From the NCBI GenBank assembly GCA_020687605.1, contig JAJEQY010000007.1:21114-85113 (forward strand): DNA of 64,000 bases, written 5' to 3'. The translations under genes and the position numbers were made by a program. This document shows positions 7,971 to 16,872 of the stretch, in pieces; positions within the stretch are counted from its first letter, which is position 1; the number at the start of each line of letters is the position of its first letter. The notes below the pieces were generated by a model. That model searched no databases, was not told the DNA's origin, and was given only the letters and a program-made list of their open reading frames with translations. This stretch comes from Intestinimonas aquisgranensis. Lineage in GTDB: Bacteria > Bacillota > Clostridia > Oscillospirales > Oscillospiraceae.

Positions 7971-8765
7971 ATGAGCGGCAACGCTTTATTAGAGCGTATC
8001 GACGCATACGCCCAGGCGATCCGGGAGCGCCGCCCCCTCACCACGGACGAGGTGAAGGAACTGGACGCCTATTTCCGCATCGGCATGACCTATACCTCCA
8101 ACGCCCTGGAGGGTAATTCCCTCACCCTCTCCGAGACCAAGGTGCTCCTGGAGGACGGTATCACCGTGGGCGGCAAGCCCATCCGGGACTGCTACGAGGC
8201 CACCGGCCACGCCAGGGCCTATGACTATATGCTGGAGACCGCCAGGGGCGGGCCCCTGCAATTCCGGGAGGAGGATATACTCCGCCTGCACGCCCTGTTC
8301 TACGGCGGCATTGACCCGGAGCACGCCGGACGCTACCGGGAAGGCCAGGTGTTCATCACCGGCACGGAATATGTCCCACCCACGGCGGAGGAGGTGCCTG
8401 GCCTTATGGCCGGGCTGGTGGAGGAGCTGAACAAACGGAGGGACGCCATGCACCCGGTCCTGCTGGCCGCCTACGCCCACCGGAGGCTGGTGGATATTCA
8501 CCCCTTCCAGGACGGCAACGGGCGCACCGCCCGGCTCCTGATGAATCTGATCCTGGTGAACAGGGGCTACTGTGTGGTCTCCATCCCGCCCATCCTGCGC
8601 CATGACTACATTACCGCGCTCCAGCAGGCCCAGCGGGCCCAAGGCCCCAGCGACACCGCCTTTATCAGACTTATTTGTGAGTGTGAACTGGAGGCCCAGA
8701 AGGACTACTGCCGGATGTTCCGCATCAAACTCCCGGAGCGGAGGAAAGACGCCCCGGAGCGATAA
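7971..8765 (+). CDS. fic: Fic family AMP-transferase
   Basis: 264 residues; ATG 7971 behind AGGTGA. The active-site loop HPFQDGNGRTARLL (about residue 182) contains the catalytic His and nucleotide-binding GNGR of Fic enzymes, which attach AMP or other nucleotides to Ser/Thr/Tyr hydroxyls of target proteins. TSNALEGNS near residue 43 is the N-terminal inhibitory motif S-x-x-x-E-G, so the protein can restrain itself without a separate antitoxin. It has its own promoter and is bounded by palindromes on both sides. It may be a toxin-like maintenance or host-modulating factor; target unknown. Confidence 0.9.
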   Translation: MSGNALLERIDAYAQAIRERRPLTTDEVKELDAYFRIGMTYTSNALEGNSLTLSETKVLLEDGITVGGKPIRDCYEATGHARAYDYMLETARGGPLQFREEDILRLHALFYGGIDPEHAGRYREGQVFITGTEYVPPTAEEVPGLMAGLVEELNKRRDAMHPVLLAAYAHRRLVDIHPFQDGNGRTARLLMNLILVNRGYCVVSIPPILRHDYITALQQAQRAQGPSDTAFIRLICECELEAQKDYCRMFRIKLPERRKDAPER

Positions 8766-8770
8766 CCCGT

Positions 8771-8836
8771 AAGTCCCCTCAATTTGAGGGGACTTTTTTC
8801 TTTGCCCGGAAACTCCCATCAATTTGAGGGAAGTTT
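8771..8836. terminator. Palindrome copies 4 and 5 in tandem
   Basis: Copy 4 at 8771-8795 (AGTCCCC type) followed by T residues, and copy 5 at 8810-8836 (ACTCCCA type, one arm altered). Only tandem pair in the window. Confidence 0.7.
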
Positions 8837-8870
8837 TCGGGCCATTTTTTGATTGAAGGAGTTGACCCAC

Positions 8871-9779
8871 ATGAAGAAACGCGCCGCGCCCCTGTTTCTG
8901 GCGGTGCTGACCGCCTGTGCCCTGGCCTGCCCGGCGCTGGCTGCCGAGGCGCCCTCTCCCGAAACCACCCCCTCCGTACTTTACCCAGTAGAGGTTTTGG
9001 AGTACACGGAGGGGGACCGGGCCGAGCCCAGGATCAGCAAGACCTACGAACTCTCTCCTATGGATGATCCGGCCCTCATCCCCACCGGGGACTTTGAGCG
9101 GTCCGGCTGTCTCTATACCCTGCTGGATATTGTCAAGGAGGACCAGACGGAGACGGACAGCAAGTATTACACCGAAACCGTGACCCTGGACAGCAAGAGC
9201 AAGGACATGGAGGAGATCATGCCCCTGCTGGCCGCCACCTGTGAGGCTGTCACGGAGGACGGCTATACCGGCCTCCTCACCCTGGACACCGCCAGTATCC
9301 AGGTGGAGGCGTCCGGCTATGCCACGTCCACCCGGAACGTCTCCGCCACCCGCAGTTATCCCAATCTCTCCGAGGCGGATGTGTCCCTGGTGCCCAAGTC
9401 TATTGAGGACAGCGGGCGCACCCTCACCCTGGCGGATGTTCAATGGCAGGAGGCCGGGGGCTTCTACAACGCCGCCGCCACCTATACCGGCACCGCTTCC
9501 AGCAAATACGCCACCGGCTACACCGTCACGGCGGACTACGCCGGAGAAGTGACCAAGACTACCAGCGGGACCGTGCTCTATACCGCCGTTTTCGGCCTGG
9601 CAGAGGAGCAGGAGGCCGTGACCGCTATCCCACAGCCTGCCGCGGAGGGCGGCGGCTTTGACTGGCGCTGGCTGCTGGTCCTGCCCGCCGGGGCGGGCGT
9701 TGTCGGCCTGGTATTCCTGGGCCGCTTCCTGCTTCAAAAGTACAAATCCAAGAAAGAGTGGAAGGAGTACAACAAATGA
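8871..9779 (+). CDS. Secreted, membrane-anchored protein of the sortase module
   Basis: 302 residues from ATG 8871, which has AAGGAG nine bases upstream; a TTG at 8853 is less likely. A signal peptide (MKKRAAPLFLAVLTACALAC, cleavage near ALAAEA) leads into an extracellular region rich in Thr/Ser, then one membrane segment near residues 268-288 (LLVLPAGAGVVGLVFLG) and a basic tail KYKSKKEWKEYNK. So it is a type I membrane protein. The stop overlaps the sortase start by ATGA. It likely assists display of the adhesin, but no family is recognised. Confidence 0.7.
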   Translation: MKKRAAPLFLAVLTACALACPALAAEAPSPETTPSVLYPVEVLEYTEGDRAEPRISKTYELSPMDDPALIPTGDFERSGCLYTLLDIVKEDQTETDSKYYTETVTLDSKSKDMEEIMPLLAATCEAVTEDGYTGLLTLDTASIQVEASGYATSTRNVSATRSYPNLSEADVSLVPKSIEDSGRTLTLADVQWQEAGGFYNAAATYTGTASSKYATGYTVTADYAGEVTKTTSGTVLYTAVFGLAEEQEAVTAIPQPAAEGGGFDWRWLLVLPAGAGVVGLVFLGRFLLQKYKSKKEWKEYNK

Positions 9780-10543
9780 GGCTGAAAACCCTTTGTCTGG
9801 CTGCCCTCATACTGGCGGCCGTCTGCGTCACCCCGGCCAGCGCCCTGGAATACACCATGGACGCCCCGGACGATTACCTGTTTGCCCGGCCCACCAGCGA
9901 TACCACCGTCTATGAGCATGAGGACCCCAACGTGGACCGGAGCAAAAATACAGCCCTGATCCCGCCCGGCTTCGGCACACCCACCAGTTACCTCCCCGGC
10001 TCCGGCGTGGCCCTGACCCCTAATCTGGTCCCCGGAGCCCTGGACGGCGGCGGTTTGGTCTCCCAAGTGGGGAGTGTCACATACCCTGCCGTTGATACGG
10101 GCTCCGGCTGGACCGGGACTACCGCCACAGGCTGGACGGATGTGACCAGCGATCTCTATTACTCCGGCGGGCACCTGGGCACCCTCAAAATTCCCGCCAT
10201 CGGTTTGAGCGTCAAGGTTTACGAGGGCACGGGCAGCAAGACCTTAGCCAAGGGCGCGGGCCACTTCGAGGACACCAGCCTGTGGGATGGAAACTGCTGC
10301 ATCGCCGCGCACAACCGCGGCGTGAACAACCACTTCGGGAAGCTCCACACCCTGGAACCGGGCGACACCATCACCTGGACTACCAAGCTGGGCACACGGA
10401 CTTATGAGGTGGTCAGCGTCCAGAAGGTGAAGGAGACCGACACCAGCGGTACCGCCGCCACCAGCGATAACCGGCTCACACTTTTTACCTGTGTCCGGGA
10501 CCAGCGGGACTACCGCTGGATGGTCCAGGCCGTGGAGGCTTGA
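9776..10543 (+). CDS. Class D-like sortase
   Basis: 255 residues; ATG 9776 overlaps the previous stop. After a signal peptide (AALILAAVCVTPASA) and a linker comes the sortase barrel from about residue 130: LGTLKIPAIGLSVKVYEGT, catalytic His in CCIAAHNRG, catalytic Cys in LTLFTC, and a downstream Arg in QRDYRW. Sortases are extracellular transpeptidases that cut LPxTG-like signals and join proteins to cell wall or to each other. The adhesin encoded next, ending LPRTGY, is the obvious substrate. No C-terminal anchor is seen; the uncleaved N-terminus may hold it. Confidence 0.85.
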   Translation: MRLKTLCLAALILAAVCVTPASALEYTMDAPDDYLFARPTSDTTVYEHEDPNVDRSKNTALIPPGFGTPTSYLPGSGVALTPNLVPGALDGGGLVSQVGSVTYPAVDTGSGWTGTTATGWTDVTSDLYYSGGHLGTLKIPAIGLSVKVYEGTGSKTLAKGAGHFEDTSLWDGNCCIAAHNRGVNNHFGKLHTLEPGDTITWTTKLGTRTYEVVSVQKVKETDTSGTAATSDNRLTLFTCVRDQRDYRWMVQAVEA

Positions 10544-10592
10544 GGCGTCAAAATCTTCCCTCAATTTGAGGGGACTTTTGACGCCTTTTTTT
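10544..10592 (+). terminator. Terminator with palindrome copy 6
   Basis: The palindrome core is extended by gene-end sequence to a long stem: GGCGTCAAAA at 10544-10553 pairs with TTTTGACGCC at 10576-10585, followed by seven T. Strong intrinsic terminator after the sortase. Confidence 0.85.
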
Positions 10593-10695
10593 GTATCTTC
10601 AATTTCCGTATTTTACATTTTAAAAAGTCAATTTGATTGCGGAAGGAGGTGCTGATGTTTTCTGTGCCTCCTTCTGCCCATTTTTAGGAGGCAAT

Positions 10696-13600
10696 ATGAA
10701 AAAACTGCTATCCCTGTTCCTGGTTCTCGTGACCCTTCTTGGTATCCTCCCGACGGCGGCCTTTGCCGCAGACAGTGAGGAGGAGGCCCTGGGCGAGGTC
10801 AATATCTACAATGGAGAGTATGAGCTGGGTTATCTCTCCATCAACGGCTCCGTCCGAAAGCAGATCTATACCTATTTTCTCTATGAGGCCAACGATGGCA
10901 CGCAGAAGGAGTCCCCGGCCTACTGCGTCAACCCAAACCAGTACGGCGTTCCGCAGACCGTGGGCCCCGGCGAGAGCATCAAGTATTTGGCAGAGGAACG
11001 GGCAAGCGACCCCAAGGTGGTGGGCATTATCTCCAACGGCTACCCACACCGCAGCCTGGGCGAGTTGAAGCTGGACAATAAGTACCAGGCGTATTACGCC
11101 ACAAAAATGGCGCTGTGGTGTTACCTGATGCCGGACTGGAACATTGCCAACCTGAAGGTGGCCCCCGGCCTCTCCGGGAGTGAACTGGACATTGGAAACC
11201 GCATCCTGGCCGCCGCCAAGGACATCTACAAGCGGGGCACTACCTACAACTATATGCTCACCCCCCGCATGACCGTCACGGCGGACAAATCCACGGCCTA
11301 CCCCGTGACCATCGGGGGCGAGGAATACAAGCAGCAGGTGTTCACCGTCTGGAGCGAGACGTGGGTATATGATTACGACGTGTCCGTGGCCTTTTCCAAT
11401 CCCGACGAGGTGCCGGAGGGCACGAAGATCGTGGACATGAACAACAACGAGATCACCGCTGTCACCACTGAGGGAACCAGCGACGGCTACGCCGGGCAGT
11501 TCAAGGTGCTGTACCCCGTGGGCAGCATCCAGGGGCAGAGCGGTAACGTCCAGCTCTCCCTCTCCGCGTCCGTGGCCCAGTATGCAGCCATGTATGCCGT
11601 CTGCCTGGAAAAAGACCGATACGGCAATCTGCAAAATTATATCTGCGACCTGGATAACAACCGCCAGATGGAGCTGGCCGCCATCAGCAGTTACGCAGAT
11701 AGCACGGAAGATGTGCCGGGCGAGACCCTGCTGAAAATCGTGAAGCTGGAGGAAGGGACGGAGACCCCGCTGGAGGGGGCTGTGTTCAGCGTGGTTGACC
11801 CGGAGGGCCGCAAAGTAGGCTCTTTCTCCAGCGATGAGAATGGAGAGGTCCTGATCCCTCTGACTCTGGAGGGCCACTATACCGTGACGGAGGATATCCC
11901 GCCCCGGTATCACCTGCTCCCGGAGAAGACCACCCAGCACGTCGATGTGGAGTATAACAAGACCGCCATCGTGACCTTTACCAACGCCCCCTATGGCTCC
12001 CTGCGGGTGGAAAAACGGAGCGACACCGGCGACGCCCTCTCCGGCGTTACCATCCAGATCAAGCACATTGAGACCGGGGAGACCCGGACGGAGCAGACCC
12101 GCAACGGCGTGGTGGTGTTCGATGAACTGGCCCCCGGCGGCTGGGAAGTCAGGGAGACCGCAGGTATTGAGGGCTGGATTGCGGACACGGACACGGTGCA
12201 GACGGTGGCCGTGGTGGCCGGGGAGGAATCCAGCGCCACCATAGTCAACAAGGAACTGCCTGGACTGCGGATCACGAAATATGAGCGGGGCACTATGACC
12301 CTTATGCCCAATGTGTCCTTCGAGATTTTCCGGGACGCCGAGAGCCTGGGCATCTTCCAGACGGACGAGTTCGGTCAGATTTTGCTCACTAACTGCCAGC
12401 CTGGGACCTACCGGGCCGAGGAACGGGACACCGGCGGGGACGGCCATGTACTGGACACCACCCCCCAAGAGGTGGAGCTGAAGGCCGGGGACGGGATCAA
12501 GGACCTGGTTTTCTTTAACGACCGCCTGCCCGGAATCCATTTAATCAAGGTGGACAGTTCGGACCTCTCCCAGCCCATCGCTAACGCCCGTTTCCGTTTT
12601 GAGGCGGTGGACGGCAGCTTCGGCCCGGTGGAATACACCACCCTGGAGGACGGAACCATCGACCTGAGCAAGCTCCCCGCCGATACCGCCTACATCGTGA
12701 CGGAACTGGAGTGCCCCGGCTATATCGTGGACGACGCCCAGCGCACCATCCACCTGGACGGCGGCGAGCAGGCCCAGTTTGTGTTCACCAATTCCAAGCT
12801 GCCCTCTCTGCATTTATATAAGGAGAGCGCGGACGGGACGCCCCTGGGCGGCGTGACCTACCGCCTTGCCAAAATCGAGGACGGCTCCCGGTATCTGGAC
12901 CGCACCACTTCCAGCACAGGTGAAATCTGCTGGGAGGGCCTGGAGCCTGGCGTTTATTCCCTAATTGAAACCTCCACTGTGTCGGATCACCTGCTGGACA
13001 CGACCGAGTACCATGTGGAGCTGTTCCCCGGCCAGGACTCTACTGTGGTCCTGCAAAATGACAAGCGGCCCAATTTGACGGTGGTGAAACGGGACGCCGA
13101 CAGTGGCGAGCCCGTAGCCGATACAGTGTTTTTAGTGGAGGGGGCGGACGGCCACAGCGTGGACGAAATCAGGACCGGGCCGGATGGAACGGCCGTTTTG
13201 GAGAATTTACTGCCCGGCGTGTACGAAATTTCCGAAAAATCGGTGCCGTCCCCTTACCTGATGGACGCGGAGCCCCAGCTTGTCACCCTCTACCCCAACC
13301 AGGACCATACCGTATATTTTGAAAACCACAAGCGGCCCACCGTCACCGTACAGAAAGAAAATTCCATCACCCATGACCCGATCCAGTATGCCGAGTTCCA
13401 TATCACCTGGGCCAGCAACAAAACGGACACCGGAGAGCTGCGGGACCTGGGGACCTTCCAGACGGATGAAGCAGGCCAGATCATCCTGGAGGGCATCGAG
13501 GACGGCTGGCTGAAAATCGAGGAGACCAAGCCCGCCCCTGGCTATCAGGCCCCGGAGGACCCGGTTACGGAGGTCTATGTCAAGGGCGGCGAGAACAAGA

Positions 13601-15870
13601 CCGTCACCATATCCAACACGCCCCTGTCGGCCCTGGTGGTCTACAAGCAGGACAGTGTGACGGGGGCCGGAATTTCCGGCTGCCGTTTCCAACTGAAATA
13701 CCTGGGCGGCGAGGTCAGCGGCTCCGGTGGAACGGTAGTGGGGACCTATGTGACCTCCGCCAACGGCTCCTTCACCGTCACGGGGCTCAAAAAGGGCTAC
13801 TACATCTGCGAGGAGCTGGAGAGTGACAGCGGCCATGTCATTGACGCCGCGCCCCAGTCTTTCTATCTCTCCGGCGAGGACCAGGACATTATGACCCTCT
13901 ATTTCTCCAACGCCCCCAAGGGGGCCGTCCTGGTCAAGAAGGTATCGGCAGCAGACAATACCCCCCTGAGCGATGTGGAGTTCCTGGTGACGAAATCGGA
14001 CGGCTCCGTGGTGGGCGACACCAACGGCAAATTTGTGACGGACTCCACCGGGACCTTCCTGGTGAAAGGTGTGGAGCCCGGCACCACACTGGTCATCAAG
14101 GAGACCAGGGCCAAACCGGGCTACCTGCTGGACGACACCCCCCAGACGGTTCAGGTAAAAGAGGGCCAGACCGTCACGGTGGAGTTCCGCAACCAGCCTA
14201 TGGGGAACCTCATCATCCACAAGCTGTCCAGCAAGGATAAGGCCCCGCTGGAGGGAGTACAGTTCAAGATCACCTGCGCGGACGGCACCTATCTCCCGGA
14301 CGAGGGCGGCAAGCTGTCCTCCAATGGCCTGTATTGGACCAATGCGGAGGGCCAGATCGTCCTCTCCGGCATCACCGGCACAGTGGTTGTGACTGAGGTA
14401 GAGAGCATCCCCGGATATACCATCGACCCGGACACACAGAGTCAGACCGTGGTGGTCAACCCGGATGATACGCAAGAACTCTGGTTCTACAACACGCCGG
14501 TGGGCGGTGTGGAGCTCATCAAGGTCAGTTCGGCGGACAAGACAGAGCGCATCCCCAACACCACCTTCGATATCCGCCGGGTGTCGGATGACGCCCTGGT
14601 GGACACCGTGACCACCGGGCGGAGTGGAAGGGTATATCTGCCCCTGGAGAGCGGCGATTACTACGCCGTGGAAACCGAGAGTGCCAAAGGCTTCAAGCTG
14701 GATGACACCCCCATCTATTTCACAGTGAAGGATGGAGAAACCACCCGCAAGACCGTGACCAATGCGCCCTTCTCCGGGATACTCATTCGCAAGGTTTCGT
14801 CTGCGGACGGAAGCGGTATTTCCGGCGTCCATTTCCTGTTGTATAACGCCCGGCATACCCCCATCGGGGAGTATGTGAGCGACCAGAGGGGCCATGTCTA
14901 CATTGACGGCCTGACCGAGGGCGGCCGCTACTATCTCCGGGAGTTGGAGCACGAGGGCTATATCCCGGACACCGAACTGAAAACCGTCTATGTCAAGGCG
15001 GGCGAGGTAACGGAGGTTGAATGGGAGAATACCCCCATCACCGGCCAGATCCAAATTATCAAGCGGTCCGCCGACTACAACCCCACCACCGGCCTGCCCG
15101 CCGGAACACTCCTGGAGGGGGCCGTGTTCGAGATTTACGACAGGGCGGGCAATCTGGTTGATACCATTCGCTCTGACAGCCGGGGGCTGGCCGTGTCCAA
15201 ACAGCTCCCCCTCTCCCGCTATACCATCCGGGAGGTCAAGGCCCCGGAGCATTACGGTGTCAACGAAACCGAGCTGACCGCCTACCTGGAGCATGAGGGC
15301 CAGATCGTGCGCTTTGAAGTGACAAACAAGAGCCTGACCACCGGCGTGTCCATCACCAAGACCGGCCCCAAGGAGATCATGGACGGCCAGCCGGTGCGCT
15401 ACACCTTCTCCGGCATCGCCAATACCTCCAATGTCCGGCTGGACAGTTTTTATTGGAGGGATACCATCCCCGCCCAGGTGCGGCTGGACACTGTTGTCAC
15501 CGGCACGTATAACTTCCCCGGCACCTATAAGATCACCTATCGTGTGAACGGCGGGGAGTACCGCACTCTGGCCGATAACCTCTCCACCAGCAAGAATTAT
15601 ACCCTGGCAGCCAGCGCCGCGGCTCTGGGCCTTGCCGCGAATGAGCGCGTGACCGAGGTTATGTTCGTGTTCGGCCAGGCCCCCGCGGGCTTTGCCCAGG
15701 TGGAGACCCCCTATCTCTATTGTACCGCCGTGGGCAGCCTGCCCTCCGGCTCCTTTACCAATGTGGCGGACGCGGGCGGCGTCTATAACGGCCAGTGGGT
15801 CCAGGTCGTCAGCCGCTGGGTAACGACTGTGTACGGCAAGCCGGAGCCCCTGCCCAGAACGGGCTACTAA
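10696..15870 (+). CDS. Giant multi-domain surface adhesin, Cna-B/SpaA repeats
   Basis: 1724 residues from ATG 10696 behind TAGGAGG. Signal peptide at 1-25 (ending AAFAADS). Residues 30-330 resemble a thioester adhesin domain (SPAYCVNPNQ and YATKMALWCY), although the usual T-Q-x-A motif reads T-K-M-A. About 13 prealbumin-like Cna-B/SpaA domains of 85-100 residues follow, each opening like GSLRVEKRSD or GAVLVKKVSA and closing with V-x-F-x-N. Such domains form Lys-Asn isopeptide bonds. After a last beta domain the protein ends YGKPEPLPRTGY, a sorting motif without the usual hydrophobic tail. Probably promotes cell contact during conjugation. Confidence 0.85.
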   Translation: MKKLLSLFLVLVTLLGILPTAAFAADSEEEALGEVNIYNGEYELGYLSINGSVRKQIYTYFLYEANDGTQKESPAYCVNPNQYGVPQTVGPGESIKYLAEERASDPKVVGIISNGYPHRSLGELKLDNKYQAYYATKMALWCYLMPDWNIANLKVAPGLSGSELDIGNRILAAAKDIYKRGTTYNYMLTPRMTVTADKSTAYPVTIGGEEYKQQVFTVWSETWVYDYDVSVAFSNPDEVPEGTKIVDMNNNEITAVTTEGTSDGYAGQFKVLYPVGSIQGQSGNVQLSLSASVAQYAAMYAVCLEKDRYGNLQNYICDLDNNRQMELAAISSYADSTEDVPGETLLKIVKLEEGTETPLEGAVFSVVDPEGRKVGSFSSDENGEVLIPLTLEGHYTVTEDIPPRYHLLPEKTTQHVDVEYNKTAIVTFTNAPYGSLRVEKRSDTGDALSGVTIQIKHIETGETRTEQTRNGVVVFDELAPGGWEVRETAGIEGWIADTDTVQTVAVVAGEESSATIVNKELPGLRITKYERGTMTLMPNVSFEIFRDAESLGIFQTDEFGQILLTNCQPGTYRAEERDTGGDGHVLDTTPQEVELKAGDGIKDLVFFNDRLPGIHLIKVDSSDLSQPIANARFRFEAVDGSFGPVEYTTLEDGTIDLSKLPADTAYIVTELECPGYIVDDAQRTIHLDGGEQAQFVFTNSKLPSLHLYKESADGTPLGGVTYRLAKIEDGSRYLDRTTSSTGEICWEGLEPGVYSLIETSTVSDHLLDTTEYHVELFPGQDSTVVLQNDKRPNLTVVKRDADSGEPVADTVFLVEGADGHSVDEIRTGPDGTAVLENLLPGVYEISEKSVPSPYLMDAEPQLVTLYPNQDHTVYFENHKRPTVTVQKENSITHDPIQYAEFHITWASNKTDTGELRDLGTFQTDEAGQIILEGIEDGWLKIEETKPAPGYQAPEDPVTEVYVKGGENKTVTISNTPLSALVVYKQDSVTGAGISGCRFQLKYLGGEVSGSGGTVVGTYVTSANGSFTVTGLKKGYYICEELESDSGHVIDAAPQSFYLSGEDQDIMTLYFSNAPKGAVLVKKVSAADNTPLSDVEFLVTKSDGSVVGDTNGKFVTDSTGTFLVKGVEPGTTLVIKETRAKPGYLLDDTPQTVQVKEGQTVTVEFRNQPMGNLIIHKLSSKDKAPLEGVQFKITCADGTYLPDEGGKLSSNGLYWTNAEGQIVLSGITGTVVVTEVESIPGYTIDPDTQSQTVVVNPDDTQELWFYNTPVGGVELIKVSSADKTERIPNTTFDIRRVSDDALVDTVTTGRSGRVYLPLESGDYYAVETESAKGFKLDDTPIYFTVKDGETTRKTVTNAPFSGILIRKVSSADGSGISGVHFLLYNARHTPIGEYVSDQRGHVYIDGLTEGGRYYLRELEHEGYIPDTELKTVYVKAGEVTEVEWENTPITGQIQIIKRSADYNPTTGLPAGTLLEGAVFEIYDRAGNLVDTIRSDSRGLAVSKQLPLSRYTIREVKAPEHYGVNETELTAYLEHEGQIVRFEVTNKSLTTGVSITKTGPKEIMDGQPVRYTFSGIANTSNVRLDSFYWRDTIPAQVRLDTVVTGTYNFPGTYKITYRVNGGEYRTLADNLSTSKNYTLAASAAALGLAANERVTEVMFVFGQAPAGFAQVETPYLYCTAVGSLPSGSFTNVADAGGVYNGQWVQVVSRWVTTVYGKPEPLPRTGY

Positions 15871-15881
15871 GCTGCAATCCT

Positions 15882-15930
15882 GGAGCGTCAAAACTTCCCT
15901 CAATTTGAGGGGAGTTTTGGCGCTCCCCTT
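15882..15930 (+). terminator. Terminator with palindrome copy 7
   Basis: GGAGCG and CAAAAC at 15882-15894 pair with GTTTTG and CGCTCC at 15914-15926 around the palindrome core, then CCCTTTT. Closes the adhesin transcript. Confidence 0.8.
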
Positions 15931-15945
15931 TTGAAGGAGGAACGT

Positions 15946-16860
15946 ATGCCAGACTATCAGGCCGTTTTAAGCGGCCATGAGATCAGCAAGAAGATTGCTG
16001 ACCTGCTGGAGGACATTGACCCCATCCAGTACAACGGCAGCAACCGGGCCCGCCGTGTACGGAATGTAAACGACTATATCCAGGGCCGGAACGATATGCC
16101 GCTGGAACCCCTGCTGGATTGGGCGGCAAAAGCGGATAGAGGGGCCTATGCCGGGAAAGTGGCGGTGCTCCGCCAGTCTATCCGGGACTTTCAAGCGCAA
16201 AAGGCCCTGCTGACCGTCCCCTATACCAGGACCAGCCATAAGCAATTCGAGTACAAGACCATAGAACTGGAGATGGACCGGCCCATGAAGGTCATTGACC
16301 AACAGATCTATGATCGGGCAGCGAAATCAGGTTTTCCGCGTAATTTCTTCCAGGAAAGCTATTTTGACCATGTGACGCTCTATTGTATGCCGGACAATGC
16401 CAACTGTAACTTTTCTCATTTCTCCGACTGCTCTTTTCATGTATGCCGCCTGTATGGGGTGAAATTTTGGGATACGAGGTTATATGGCTGTGAGTTCCAC
16501 TCCTGCCGGATCGAATTTACTTTATTCCCGGATTCCACACTGGCAAACACGCATTTCCGGGACTGCTCCATCCATTCCGCGGCCTTTCTCCGCAGTCGTA
16601 TGACCCGCTGCAACACGGTTGACTGTTCCGTGGGGCGGCTGAACTTCAACGGGGCCCGTCTGGATGGCTGTACCTATGGCCGGATCACACGATTGCCTAA
16701 CAGCCGGATCGAGGGCCTGGAGGATGCTTCTATTACGATGGGAGGGGCGACTCAGGAGGAAGTCCGGTATAACCGTAATGCCATTTTCCACGCCCTGGGG
16801 GAGCAAGACCCGGAACATCTCCCGGCCAGCCGGGACCGGCCGCCTGGACCGGAGCGGTGA
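15946..16860 (+). CDS. Pentapeptide-repeat-like protein
   Basis: 304 residues, ATG 15946 behind AAGGAGGAACG. The N-terminal 110 residues look helical and charged (RNVNDYIQGRNDMPLEPLLD). From about residue 150 to 250 there are irregular five-residue steps with Phe/Leu/Cys at fixed spacing (NCNFSHFSDCSFHVCRLYG, CEFHSCRIEFTLF, GRLNFNGARLDGC), as in right-handed pentapeptide-repeat helices. Such folds can mimic DNA or act as scaffolds, but no partner is evident. It sits 12 bp before the coupling protein gene. Unusually Cys-rich for a cytoplasmic protein. Confidence 0.6.
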   Translation: MPDYQAVLSGHEISKKIADLLEDIDPIQYNGSNRARRVRNVNDYIQGRNDMPLEPLLDWAAKADRGAYAGKVAVLRQSIRDFQAQKALLTVPYTRTSHKQFEYKTIELEMDRPMKVIDQQIYDRAAKSGFPRNFFQESYFDHVTLYCMPDNANCNFSHFSDCSFHVCRLYGVKFWDTRLYGCEFHSCRIEFTLFPDSTLANTHFRDCSIHSAAFLRSRMTRCNTVDCSVGRLNFNGARLDGCTYGRITRLPNSRIEGLEDASITMGGATQEEVRYNRNAIFHALGEQDPEHLPASRDRPPGPER

Positions 16861-16872
16861 GGGGGCGGCTCT

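Noticed and set aside
7643..8044. Frames ending or beginning in SPLKLRG/SPQIEG residues
   Set aside because: These residues come from the palindrome read in various frames; the frames cross terminators and lack ribosome sites.
7989..9737. 582-codon minus frame across fic and the next gene
   Set aside because: Spans two plus-strand genes and their terminators; contains translated palindrome; shadow.
10708..12540. 610-codon frame opposite the adhesin start
   Set aside because: Antisense to thioester and Cna-B domains, no ribosome site or protein-like order.
13207..15903. 898-codon open frame opposite the adhesin
   Set aside because: Antisense shadow of a GC-rich repetitive gene; the plus-strand frame has signal peptide, domains and ribosome site.
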